Shown: positions 53,251 through 60,772 of the stretch, piece by piece
Layout: each line of letters starts with the position of its first letter
Position numbering within the stretch: position 1 is the stretch's first letter
Assembly (NCBI RefSeq): GCF_003182255.1
Contig: NZ_QGTQ01000003.1
Location: 448,631-512,630, forward strand
DNA length: 64,000 nucleotides
Reading direction: 5' to 3'
Origin: Paenibacillus cellulosilyticus
GTDB taxonomy: Bacteria; Bacillota; Bacilli; Paenibacillales; Paenibacillaceae
Position numbers and translations under genes: made by a program
Notes under the pieces: generated by a model
What the model was told of the DNA's origin: nothing
The model's database searches: none
What the model saw: only the letters and a program-made list of their open reading frames with translations

Positions 53251-53459
53251 CCCCGGTAATCGCTTTCATTGGGAGCTAGCCTGCGATCGGGGACGTTTTT
53301 TCTATTATTAAATACATTATCCAAATTCATGTAATTATGCAAAAGGGGTTCAAATCTGTAACTGTGCTGTGCTAAACTCAGTCCCAAGCAGCGAGCCGAC
53401 CATAACGACCGATACGAACAACACAATTCGCATCCTAAGGAAAAAGGGGAGCTCACAAC

Positions 53460-54143
53460 ATGAATAACAACATGACGATCAACACAAAGAAGAAAAACAT
53501 GCCGAAATGGCTGATTGCGGTTTGCAGTATGATGATTGCGTTTAGTGCGATTTTGCCAGCTGCGCAAGCGGCATCGCCATCGACGCTTAAGTATGGTATT
53601 ACATCGCTTGATGTACCTGACTTGCAATTCCGTCTGAAGGTACTCGGCTACTTCAATAATTCAACGGTTACGACGTACTATGGTTCGATGACGCAAGATG
53701 CCGTTGAACGTTTCCAAGCTGATTATGGTATTACGTCAGATGGTGTCGCTGGATCGAAAACATGGTCGCTGCTAAAGAAAGTCTCGGTCAATCAAGAAGA
53801 ACTCGATCTGCTCGCACGCATCATCTATGCGGAAGCGCGCGGTGAATCATATCAAGGTCAAGTCGCTGTCGGTGCAGTTGTTATGAATCGAGTCCAGTCG
53901 TCGGAATTCCCGAATACGGTCCGTGAAGTCATTCTTCAAGCGGGCGCATTCACTGCAGTAGATGACGGCCAATTCAGCCTGACGCCTGATAGCACAGCTT
54001 ACCAAGCTGCAACAGACGCTGTTCGTGGTGTTGACCCAACGGGTAATGCGTTGTATTACTTCAATCCGAACACGGCAACGTCGAGCTGGATCTGGTCGCG
54101 GACACAAACCGTTAAGATCGGCAATCATATTTTTGCCGTATAA
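53460..54143 (+). CDS. SleB-like cell-wall hydrolase with peptidoglycan-binding domain
   Basis: A protein of 227 aa. A signal peptide ends near AQAA. A PG_binding_1 domain (VPDLQFRLKVLGYFN, then DAVERFQADYGI and DGVAGSKTW) is followed by a Hydrolase_2 domain with the catalytic Glu in ARIIYAEARGESYQGQVAVGAV. In Bacilli such enzymes are spore cortex-lytic transglycosylases (SleB) or mother-cell SleB-like enzymes. AAGGGGAG precedes ATG 53460. Monocistronic with a terminator. Confidence 0.9.
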   Translation: MNNNMTINTKKKNMPKWLIAVCSMMIAFSAILPAAQAASPSTLKYGITSLDVPDLQFRLKVLGYFNNSTVTTYYGSMTQDAVERFQADYGITSDGVAGSKTWSLLKKVSVNQEELDLLARIIYAEARGESYQGQVAVGAVVMNRVQSSEFPNTVREVILQAGAFTAVDDGQFSLTPDSTAYQAATDAVRGVDPTGNALYYFNPNTATSSWIWSRTQTVKIGNHIFAV

Positions 54144-54180
54144 GATTAACATCATCCAATAGGATAAGCTGTATAAAAAT

Positions 54181-54225
54181 AGGCCTTGCGAGTCTCCGAC
54201 TGGAGTATTTCGCAAGGCCTTTTCA
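54181..54225. terminator. Bidirectional terminator between convergent genes
   Basis: A perfect 11-bp stem (AGGCCTTGCGA / TCGCAAGGCCT) encloses a short inner stem; TTTTC follows on the plus strand. Confidence 0.85.
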
Positions 54226-54242
54226 TACGTTAAGCATACCTA

Positions 54243-55535
54243 TTAGTGCAGGATCAGCAGCCATACATACAATCCGCATAGCGTTATGAATAGAACCGGG
54301 ATGGTCAATACGATGCCCGTCTTCATATAATCCAACCACGAAATCGTCACACCCTTGCGGCTCAGTACATGGAGCCAGATGAGAGTAGCGAGCGAGCCGA
54401 TTGGCGTCATTTTGGGACCAAGATCCGAACCGATAATGTTCGAGAATATGAGTGCTTCCCGAATTGCGCCAGTTGTTTCTGTATCCGCGGTCGCAAGTGC
54501 GTCGATCATAACGGTTGGCAGGTTGTTCATGATCGAGGATAATATCGCTGCCACGAATCCGCCGCCTATTGAAGCGACGAACAGCCCTTGATCAGCGAAC
54601 CATTGCAGCAGATCGGCTAGGTGATCGGTTAGACCGACATTGCGCAGCCCGTAGACGACCACGTACATCCCGATCGAAAATACGACGATGGACCACGGCG
54701 CCTGCTTCATAATCTCGCTTGTCTTAATGTGTGGGCTTCGTCTTGCCGCCAGAAGCAGCGCAGCGGATGCGATGCCTGCAATTACACAAACCGGAACGGA
54801 TAGCCACTCGCTCGACATGTAGGCTGCCATCAAGACCGCTAATATGATCCATGACAGCTTAAACAATCGCATATCTTTAATAACCGAATTTGGTTCTGGC
54901 AGATCCGATACCGAATACGGATTGCCGATTGAACGGCGATAGTACAAGTAAACGACAAGTAAGCTCGCGCCAATCGAGAAGAGGCCAGGAATGATCATGC
55001 GTCCGGCATATTGCGCGAACCCGACGCCGAAGAAGTCCGCTGCAACGATGTTGACGAGATTGCTTATAATGAGCGGGACGGATGCGGTATCCGCGATGAA
55101 GCCGCAGGCCATTACGAACGGAAGCACCATGCGATCCTTCATATTTAATGCTCGTACAGTGGCGAGTACGATTGGGGTTAGGATGAGTGCCGCACCATCA
55201 TTCGCGAAGAAGACCGATACGCCAGCTCCGAGCAAGACCATATAGACGAACAATCGTCGTCCGCTGCCTCTTGCAAGACGAGCCATATGTAAGGCCGACC
55301 ATTCGAAAAATCCGATTTCATCTAATACGATCGAAATGATAATGATGCCGATAAACGTAAATGTTGCGTTCCACACAATGGATGTAACTTCAACGATGTC
55401 CCGCCATCCGACGATTCCGAGTATGACAGCGATTAATGCGCCGCCGCTTGCTGACCAGCCAATGTTAAGCTTGCGCGGCTGCCAGATGACCATACTGACG
55501 GTTAATGCGAATAATAAAGGTGCCAGAACTCCCAT
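54243..55535 (-). CDS. arsB: ArsB-family arsenite/antimonite efflux permease
   Basis: A protein of 430 aa with about 11-12 helices. ArsB-type landmarks are GVLAPLLFALTVSMVIWQPRK, FFEWSALHMARLARGSGRRLFV, FFANDGAALILTPIV and NNLPTVMIDALA. It exports arsenite, or related oxyanions, using the proton-motive force. No arsR, arsA or arsC is near, so regulation must be elsewhere or absent. Single gene. Confidence 0.88.
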   Translation of the reverse strand: MGVLAPLLFALTVSMVIWQPRKLNIGWSASGGALIAVILGIVGWRDIVEVTSIVWNATFTFIGIIIISIVLDEIGFFEWSALHMARLARGSGRRLFVYMVLLGAGVSVFFANDGAALILTPIVLATVRALNMKDRMVLPFVMACGFIADTASVPLIISNLVNIVAADFFGVGFAQYAGRMIIPGLFSIGASLLVVYLYYRRSIGNPYSVSDLPEPNSVIKDMRLFKLSWIILAVLMAAYMSSEWLSVPVCVIAGIASAALLLAARRSPHIKTSEIMKQAPWSIVVFSIGMYVVVYGLRNVGLTDHLADLLQWFADQGLFVASIGGGFVAAILSSIMNNLPTVMIDALATADTETTGAIREALIFSNIIGSDLGPKMTPIGSLATLIWLHVLSRKGVTISWLDYMKTGIVLTIPVLFITLCGLYVWLLILH

Positions 55536-55707
55536 GTGACTATAGTCTCCCTATCCGTTTGCAATGCTGTCTCCTTAAGCTATTATACGGATTTCCTACC
55601 GGACGTAAATGATTTTCGTACAGGGCGCTGGCGACGGCCTAACAGGCAGTGGTATGATGGAAAATGAGATGAATCGATTATCGGTCCAATGGAGGGTACA
55701 ACCAGTA

Positions 55708-55992
55708 ATGAACTTGAACGTATTGAAGGCAGGAATGACATTTTCGGATGAGGACGGTTACGTTGGCTTCGTCCATTTCGAAGTAGAAGGCCATGTACGC
55801 AAGTACGAAATGGCGCTGCAAAGCAAGAAGGGCCGCGACTGGGGCTACAGCCTGTTCTTCCTCGATGGCTCGGGACCAGAAGAACAGATTGAACTCGTCG
55901 AGGACGCGATTGAAGAAGATGACGACCTGTATTTCCGACTGATCGGCGAAGCGAAGGCACAGCTTGTGGAAGCGACGCCGGCGTCTGAATAA
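55708..55992 (+). CDS. Conserved hypothetical protein, 94 aa
   Basis: A small acidic protein starting MNLNVLKAGMTFSDEDGY with a beta-rich core and an Asp/Glu-rich C-terminal stretch (VEDAIEEDDDLY). GGAGGG precedes ATG 55708; longer in-frame starts (55609, 55654) lack a site. Followed closely by the phosphoesterase and HAD genes, probably one operon. Not recognised. Confidence 0.65.
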   Translation: MNLNVLKAGMTFSDEDGYVGFVHFEVEGHVRKYEMALQSKKGRDWGYSLFFLDGSGPEEQIELVEDAIEEDDDLYFRLIGEAKAQLVEATPASE

Positions 55993-56023
55993 TAGCTGAC
56001 GGATTGGAAGGGAGCGTGGGCGC

Positions 56024-56530
56024 ATGCTGAAGGTGGTCGTCGTTTCCGACACCCACATGCCGCGAATGGCGAAGAAGCTGCCGGAGCGACTCGTAGAGGC
56101 GCTGAAGAAGGCAGATGTTATTTTGCACGCGGGAGATTGGACGGATGTTTCGGTTGTAACGATGCTTCGCAAGTATGCGCCTGTGTACGGCATATGCGGC
56201 AACAACGATGGGCCGGAGCTTGTTCGTATGCTCGGTCTGCGCCGTATTGTGACGCTTGAAGGTGTAAGAATCGGCATTGTGCACGGGCACGGACAGGGGA
56301 AACGGGAGGAAACGGAGTCGCGTGCTTTCCGTGCGTTCGAGCCAGGCGAGGTGGATGTCATTGTATTCGGCCATTCCCATATTCCGCTGCACAAGCAGCG
56401 CGACGGAGTGCTCCTATTCAATCCGGGATCGCCGACGGACCGGAGACGGTCCACGCACTATGCATTCGGACTATTTACGATTCATGAAGGCCGTTTAACG
56501 GCCGAGCATGTGAAATATTTGAACAAATGA
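56024..56530 (+). CDS. Metallophosphoesterase, YfcE/MJ0936-like
   Basis: A protein of 168 aa, the compact form of the family. SDTHMPR, HAGDWTD, GNNDGPE, HGHGQGK and GHSHIPL supply all metal ligands of the two-metal site. Related enzymes hydrolyse phosphodiesters or cyclic nucleotides; the physiological substrate is unclear. GGGAGCG precedes ATG 56024. Operon with the following HAD gene, 24 bp away. Confidence 0.9.
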   Translation: MLKVVVVSDTHMPRMAKKLPERLVEALKKADVILHAGDWTDVSVVTMLRKYAPVYGICGNNDGPELVRMLGLRRIVTLEGVRIGIVHGHGQGKREETESRAFRAFEPGEVDVIVFGHSHIPLHKQRDGVLLFNPGSPTDRRRSTHYAFGLFTIHEGRLTAEHVKYLNK

Positions 56531-56554
56531 CAGATGAGTGAGGGACTGGACAAG

Positions 56555-57280
56555 ATGCAAGAGATTCGACATTTTTTCTTCGATATGGATGATACGTTGT
56601 ATGATCAGATGGAGCCGTTCCGCATGTCGCTAATACGCGAGGGGATGTGGACGGACAAGGAATGGGCGGAGTTCGATCGCTTGTTCAAAAAAGTGCGTCA
56701 TCACAGCGACGAGCTGTGGGACGACTATGTTGCAGGGAAGATGTCGCTGGAGGAAACGCGTCGCTTGCGGCTCATTCTTGCTTTTGCCGAATATGACATC
56801 AAGGTGTCCGATGAGCTGGCCGATCGGCTGCAGCTCGCCTATGAAGCAGAACAGCGCGTCATTCAGCCTTCCGAGGGCATCGTGCCGCTGCTCGAAGCGA
56901 TCCGGGCCAAAGGGCATGACATCGGCATTATTACGAATGGACCGGTCGTCCATCAGACTCGCAAAATCGAGGCGCTTGGCGTTGAACGTTTTGCGAATAA
57001 AGGCTGGGTATTCGTCTCCGATGCGCTTGGCATGGCGAAGCCGGATCCTAACCTGTTCGCTGAGGTAAACCGCCGTACGGGTACGAAACCAGAGAACTGC
57101 ATCTATATTGGCGACAACTGGCGTAACGATGTCGTTGGTTCGTGTGAGTCCGGCTGGAGCTGTGTATGGCTCAACAACCGCGGACGTCAGCCTGAGTCGC
57201 ATCACCGCCCTACGCACGAAGTGAGCACGATTGAGGACATGGCCCGCAAGCTGCTTGGTGTGGAAGTAACGTCGAAATAG
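56555..57280 (+). CDS. HAD-superfamily hydrolase
   Basis: A protein of 241 aa. Motif I is FFDMDDTLYD (nucleophile and acid Asp), motif II IITNG, motif III Lys in GMAKPDPN and motif IV GDNWRNDV. The helical cap (residues about 15-90) marks subfamily I, typical of small-molecule phosphatases. Start ATG 56555 follows GAGGGA; the earlier ATG 56534 lacks a site. Last gene of the small operon, with terminator. Confidence 0.9.
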   Translation: MQEIRHFFFDMDDTLYDQMEPFRMSLIREGMWTDKEWAEFDRLFKKVRHHSDELWDDYVAGKMSLEETRRLRLILAFAEYDIKVSDELADRLQLAYEAEQRVIQPSEGIVPLLEAIRAKGHDIGIITNGPVVHQTRKIEALGVERFANKGWVFVSDALGMAKPDPNLFAEVNRRTGTKPENCIYIGDNWRNDVVGSCESGWSCVWLNNRGRQPESHHRPTHEVSTIEDMARKLLGVEVTSK

Positions 57281-57302
57281 ACGTTGAAATAGGCTTAGAT
57301 CA

Positions 57303-57332
57303 AAGCTCGTCCTTGCGGACGGGCTTTTGTTT
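57303..57332 (+). terminator. Rho-independent terminator
   Basis: AAGCTCGTCC pairs with GGACGGGCTT and TTTGTTTG follows. Confidence 0.85.
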
Positions 57333-57576
57333 GTATATTTGATGAATAGGTGACTGGCAATGGAACGAAAGGAGCTTAAGGTTGTAACGGTTGCTGAAGA
57401 GCTTATTGTGATAGTAATGACCACATTTCAAATCTAATGGTTGCCGTCGAGCTTATTACGTCGTTATTGAGTAAAAGGGGTTCCCTTTATCCGAAATACC
57501 CTTTACCACAACCGTTAGCGAACAAATCAACGTATTTTCCATCAAATAAACACGTTGGCAACCATTGCGTCCCCCA

Positions 57577-57719
57577 TTTAAACTCTCGTTTAAATCCTCA
57601 TTGCTTCATCCATTAGCTCCGCTTCGCACGTTAATTAACGCAAGTTTAACTTCAAGATAGCACTCTTTATACCTATGATGTATTGTAAATGGTAGAATAT
57701 AATGGTGATATTTACAATA
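57577..57719 (+). promoter_or_regulatory. Promoter region of the two-component system with three inverted repeats
   Basis: ATTTAAAC-TCTC-GTTTAAAT (57577-57596), CGTTAATTAACG (57629-57640) and TATTGTAAAT-N19-ATTTACAATA (57681-57719) are all perfect. A TATAAT (57698-57703) lies inside the last pair, and the ribosome binding site AGGAGG follows directly. The dyad around the -10 is a likely operator, probably for autoregulation by the response regulator. The rest of the 57333-57576 gap has only an imperfect direct repeat (near 57386 and 57438). Confidence 0.7.
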
Positions 57720-57730
57720 GGAGGTCTGAT

Positions 57731-58456
57731 ATGAGTCGGAATCGCAAAATTTTAATTATTGAAGATGATCTGGATATTTCCCGGATTATCAAAGATTACA
57801 TAGAGAGGAATGGATATGACGTCTATATTGCTAATGATGGTAAAGAGGCTTGGCAATCCATAGAGTCGCTTAATCCTGATTTTATTATTCTCGATATTAT
57901 GCTTCCCGATATTGATGGCATTGAGATGTGCCGTCAGATTAGGGGGAACAACAATGTCCCTATTCTTATTCTCAGCGCCCGTGGCAGCGATACGGATAAA
58001 GTACTGGGTCTCGGGTTTGGGGCGGATGATTATATGACCAAACCGTTCTCTCTCAGTGAATTGCTGGCAAGGGTGAAGTCGAACTTGCGGAGAGTGGAAA
58101 GCATGAATCCCACTCCGCAGTTGATGCCGCCTGAATTGGAGGATGTCCTGCGGTTCGGCAATGTTACGGTGGACCGGAAAGGATACAAGGTGTCGAAAGA
58201 CGGAAAGGAGATATCGGTTCCCGTCAAAGAGCTGGAGCTGTTGTTCTATCTATCCAAGCACAAAAATCAGGTGTTTTCGAAGAGCCAGCTTTTGGATGCC
58301 GTCTGGGGTTATACGGCTTATGGAGATGAGAGCACGATTACCGTGTATATCCGCAGATTACGAGAGAAGCTGGAGGATGATCCGTCCAATCCCACCTATA
58401 TTAAGACCGTCTGGGGAATCGGTTATAAATTTTGCAGCGATGTTTCAGAAGAATAG
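57731..58456 (+). CDS. OmpR-family response regulator
   Basis: A protein of 241 aa. Receiver domain with the acidic pair IIEDD, phosphoacceptor Asp in IILDIMLPDIDG and Lys in DYMTKPF; winged-helix output domain with VPVKELELLFYLSKH and a YIRRLREKLEDDP recognition region. ATG 57731 has AGGAGG 7 bp upstream. Pairs with the histidine kinase that starts 9 bp downstream and presumably controls the adjacent ABC transporter. Confidence 0.95.
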   Translation: MSRNRKILIIEDDLDISRIIKDYIERNGYDVYIANDGKEAWQSIESLNPDFIILDIMLPDIDGIEMCRQIRGNNNVPILILSARGSDTDKVLGLGFGADDYMTKPFSLSELLARVKSNLRRVESMNPTPQLMPPELEDVLRFGNVTVDRKGYKVSKDGKEISVPVKELELLFYLSKHKNQVFSKSQLLDAVWGYTAYGDESTITVYIRRLREKLEDDPSNPTYIKTVWGIGYKFCSDVSEE

Positions 58457-58464
58457 GGATTCCT

Positions 58465-59895
58465 ATGTACTTGAATGAGTGGATAAGACAATGGCTATTA
58501 AAGGTCGTGATTTGTTTGCTTCTTGTGTTTGCGTGCACGACTTATTTCTTTTGGAATCGTGTGAATATCGAACAGGGAACGGAGTCCAAGGCGGTCATCA
58601 ATCAAGTGAGGTTGTATGTCAATGAGATGCTCTTGTTCTTAGATAACCATTATGCTGAGATCATGAATGATGTCGAACTTCAAGCGTCACTACGTGCCAT
58701 GGCAGAGGCTTCTGATACAGGCGTCGTCTACACGGATCTCACCGGACAGATTGTGTTTAATTCTTACAGTAACGCTGTCGGCGCTCGGATCAATCCGGGC
58801 ACGGATCTGCATTATGATCTGTATCAGGCTAGATTGTCGGATCAGCGTTACCGGATCGCCTTTCCTGTAGTTGACGAGGTAACGCAAGCTCAAGTGGGCA
58901 ATGCTATTTTTACAATACCCGCATCTCTAGTGTTTGCCGGCAGAACGAAGCTGCAAGTGCTTGCACCGTACCTCACGATCGCGTTACTGCTGGTGATTCT
59001 GGCATTGCTCGTGATCCAGATTCACAGAAAAATGAGCAGAGATATGGTGAAACCGATTCATCAATTGAAGGATTTCTCCGAGGCGATTCTAAAGGGGGAT
59101 TTAGAACAAAAATTCACCTATCAGAACATGGATGAAATCGGTGAGGTATATGCGATGTTTGATCAGATGAGGCTGGAAATTATGCATCACAGCCATCGAA
59201 GGGATGAACAGGAGCAAGCACAAAAGGAATTGATATCGAACATTTCTCATGAATTGAAGACCCCTTTGACAACGCTCAAAGCGTATATTGAAGCGATCCG
59301 AGAAGGCAGCTGCTCGAATATGCAGGAGGTCATGGAATATGTGGAGGTCATGCATAACAGCACCGAAAAAATGAGCCGGTTAACAGAGGATTTGCTGCTT
59401 CATGCCTTAAAAGAGCTTGGTCAGATTTCTGTGACGCTGACAGAGCAATACAGTAGAGAAGTATTTGATAAGATATTACGACCGATCGGTCATTATATCC
59501 GTACCACCGGCGTTCATTATATTGAACCCGAGGGAATTCCTAATGTGCTGATTCACGTGGATGCGCAGCGGATGGAACAGGTTATCGCCAATCTGATTTC
59601 AAACGCGCTGAAGCATACCTCTGCAGGCGATACGATCCGGGTGAACATTGAACTGGAGCAAGGTCAATTGAAGATCACGATTGCGGATACGGGTAATGGC
59701 ATCCTCCCTCAAGATATGCCATTTGTTTTTGACCGTTATTTCAAAGGAAAGTCCAACGAAGGAGCGCGGAGCAAGGGAACGGGCCTGGGATTGTCCATTT
59801 GCAAATACATCATTGAAGCCCATGAAGGCACGATTTACTTCAAAAGCAGGCAAGGGAGCGGAACGGTATTTTATTGTTTGATTCCGATGGGCTAG
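58465..59895 (+). CDS. Sensor histidine kinase
   Basis: A protein of 476 aa. Membrane helix near residues 10-30, an extracellular sensor of about 120 residues, a second helix (YLTIALLLVILALLVIQI), HAMP, the phosphoacceptor His in ISNISHELKTPLTTLKAYIE, and ATPase motifs NLISNALKHT, DTGNGI and KGTGLGLSICKYI. The presence of a full-size sensor domain distinguishes it from the small BceS-type kinases usual next to ABC detoxification pumps. Confidence 0.95.
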   Translation: MYLNEWIRQWLLKVVICLLLVFACTTYFFWNRVNIEQGTESKAVINQVRLYVNEMLLFLDNHYAEIMNDVELQASLRAMAEASDTGVVYTDLTGQIVFNSYSNAVGARINPGTDLHYDLYQARLSDQRYRIAFPVVDEVTQAQVGNAIFTIPASLVFAGRTKLQVLAPYLTIALLLVILALLVIQIHRKMSRDMVKPIHQLKDFSEAILKGDLEQKFTYQNMDEIGEVYAMFDQMRLEIMHHSHRRDEQEQAQKELISNISHELKTPLTTLKAYIEAIREGSCSNMQEVMEYVEVMHNSTEKMSRLTEDLLLHALKELGQISVTLTEQYSREVFDKILRPIGHYIRTTGVHYIEPEGIPNVLIHVDAQRMEQVIANLISNALKHTSAGDTIRVNIELEQGQLKITIADTGNGILPQDMPFVFDRYFKGKSNEGARSKGTGLGLSICKYIIEAHEGTIYFKSRQGSGTVFYCLIPMG

Positions 59896-59960
59896 CCAGT
59901 GATACGAGCTCTATCAGCAAGTAATGTTTCATTAATAATTGAATAAGGATTTATCTATAA

Positions 59961-60007
59961 GTGCCCCTTAGAATAAGATCATCATCTTATTGAAGGAGGC
60001 ACTTTTT
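59961..60007 (+). terminator. Hairpin with T-tract overlapping the ribosome binding site of the ABC gene
   Basis: GTGCCCCTTAGAATAAGAT pairs with ATCTTATTGAAGGAGGCAC (two small mismatches) around CATC, and TTTTT follows. The right arm contains the AAGGAGG that serves the ABC ATPase gene at 60011. The element can therefore act as terminator and as a block of translation at the same time, which suggests attenuation. Confidence 0.8.
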
Positions 60008-60010
60008 GCG

Positions 60011-60766
60011 ATGAAACGAGCGATCATTCAAGGGAAGAATCTGTGTAAAACCTATTCGACCGGCACGGAGCAATTTCATGCGATTCGGAATTTAGATATT
60101 GATGTGTACGAAGGCGATTTCACTGTAATCATGGGGAATTCGGGTTCAGGCAAATCAACTTTGCTCTACATGCTGAGCGGTCTGGATTCCGTTACCGTAG
60201 GTGAGGTGTATTTTCAGGGAAAACGTATAGATAAATACTCCGAACGACAATTAGCTGCGTTCAGGACCCGCCAGATCGGCTACATCTATCAGAGCATCAA
60301 TCTTGTGCCGGATCTGACTTTATTTGAGAATATCGCATTGCCCGGATATATCGCAGGTCAGCCCAAAAACAAAGTGAAGAGTGCCGTTCATTCTCTGATG
60401 AATGCCATGGCGATCAGCGAGCAAAAAAACCGGCTGCCGTCACAAACCTCAGGGGGCCAGCAGCAGAGAGCGGCGATTGCCCGAGCATTGATTAATTCGC
60501 CGGATCTCATATTTGCCGATGAGCCCACAGGAAGCTTGAATTATGATCACGGGGTGGCTGTGCTCGATATTTTAACGGAAATGAACCGGAAAGGACAGTC
60601 CGTGGTCATGGTAACACATGATATCAAGGCGGCGTGCCGTGCGGACCGGCTGGTCGTTATTCGAGACGGAAAGATTGTGGATACATTGGAGTTTGATAAA
60701 TTTGATCACTCCCAGATCAAAGACAGGGAAGCCGTCATTTTTTCCTGTGTTTCCGGAAAGGGGTAA
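60011..60766 (+). CDS. ABC transporter ATP-binding protein (MacB/LolD-like)
   Basis: A protein of 251 aa. Walker [11 protein letters not shown]-loop [13 protein letters not shown], signature [14 protein letters not shown] and Walker [10 protein letters not shown] are intact. ATG 60011 is used, with AAGGAGG 11 bp upstream, a rather long spacing and inside a hairpin. Forms a transporter with the FtsX-like permease 6 bp downstream. Such pairs export or dislodge peptides and other antibiotics from the membrane rather than moving sugars. Confidence 0.95.
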   Translation: MKRAIIQGKNLCKTYSTGTEQFHAIRNLDIDVYEGDFTVIMGNSGSGKSTLLYMLSGLDSVTVGEVYFQGKRIDKYSERQLAAFRTRQIGYIYQSINLVPDLTLFENIALPGYIAGQPKNKVKSAVHSLMNAMAISEQKNRLPSQTSGGQQQRAAIARALINSPDLIFADEPTGSLNYDHGVAVLDILTEMNRKGQSVVMVTHDIKAACRADRLVVIRDGKIVDTLEFDKFDHSQIKDREAVIFSCVSGKG

Positions 60767-60772
60767 GCGAGT

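Noticed and set aside
57386-57470. Imperfect direct repeat (GGTTGC-GAGCTTATT units) as a small CRISPR or riboswitch
   Set aside because: Only two copies, 52 bp apart, with many differences and no conserved stem; nothing further can be supported.
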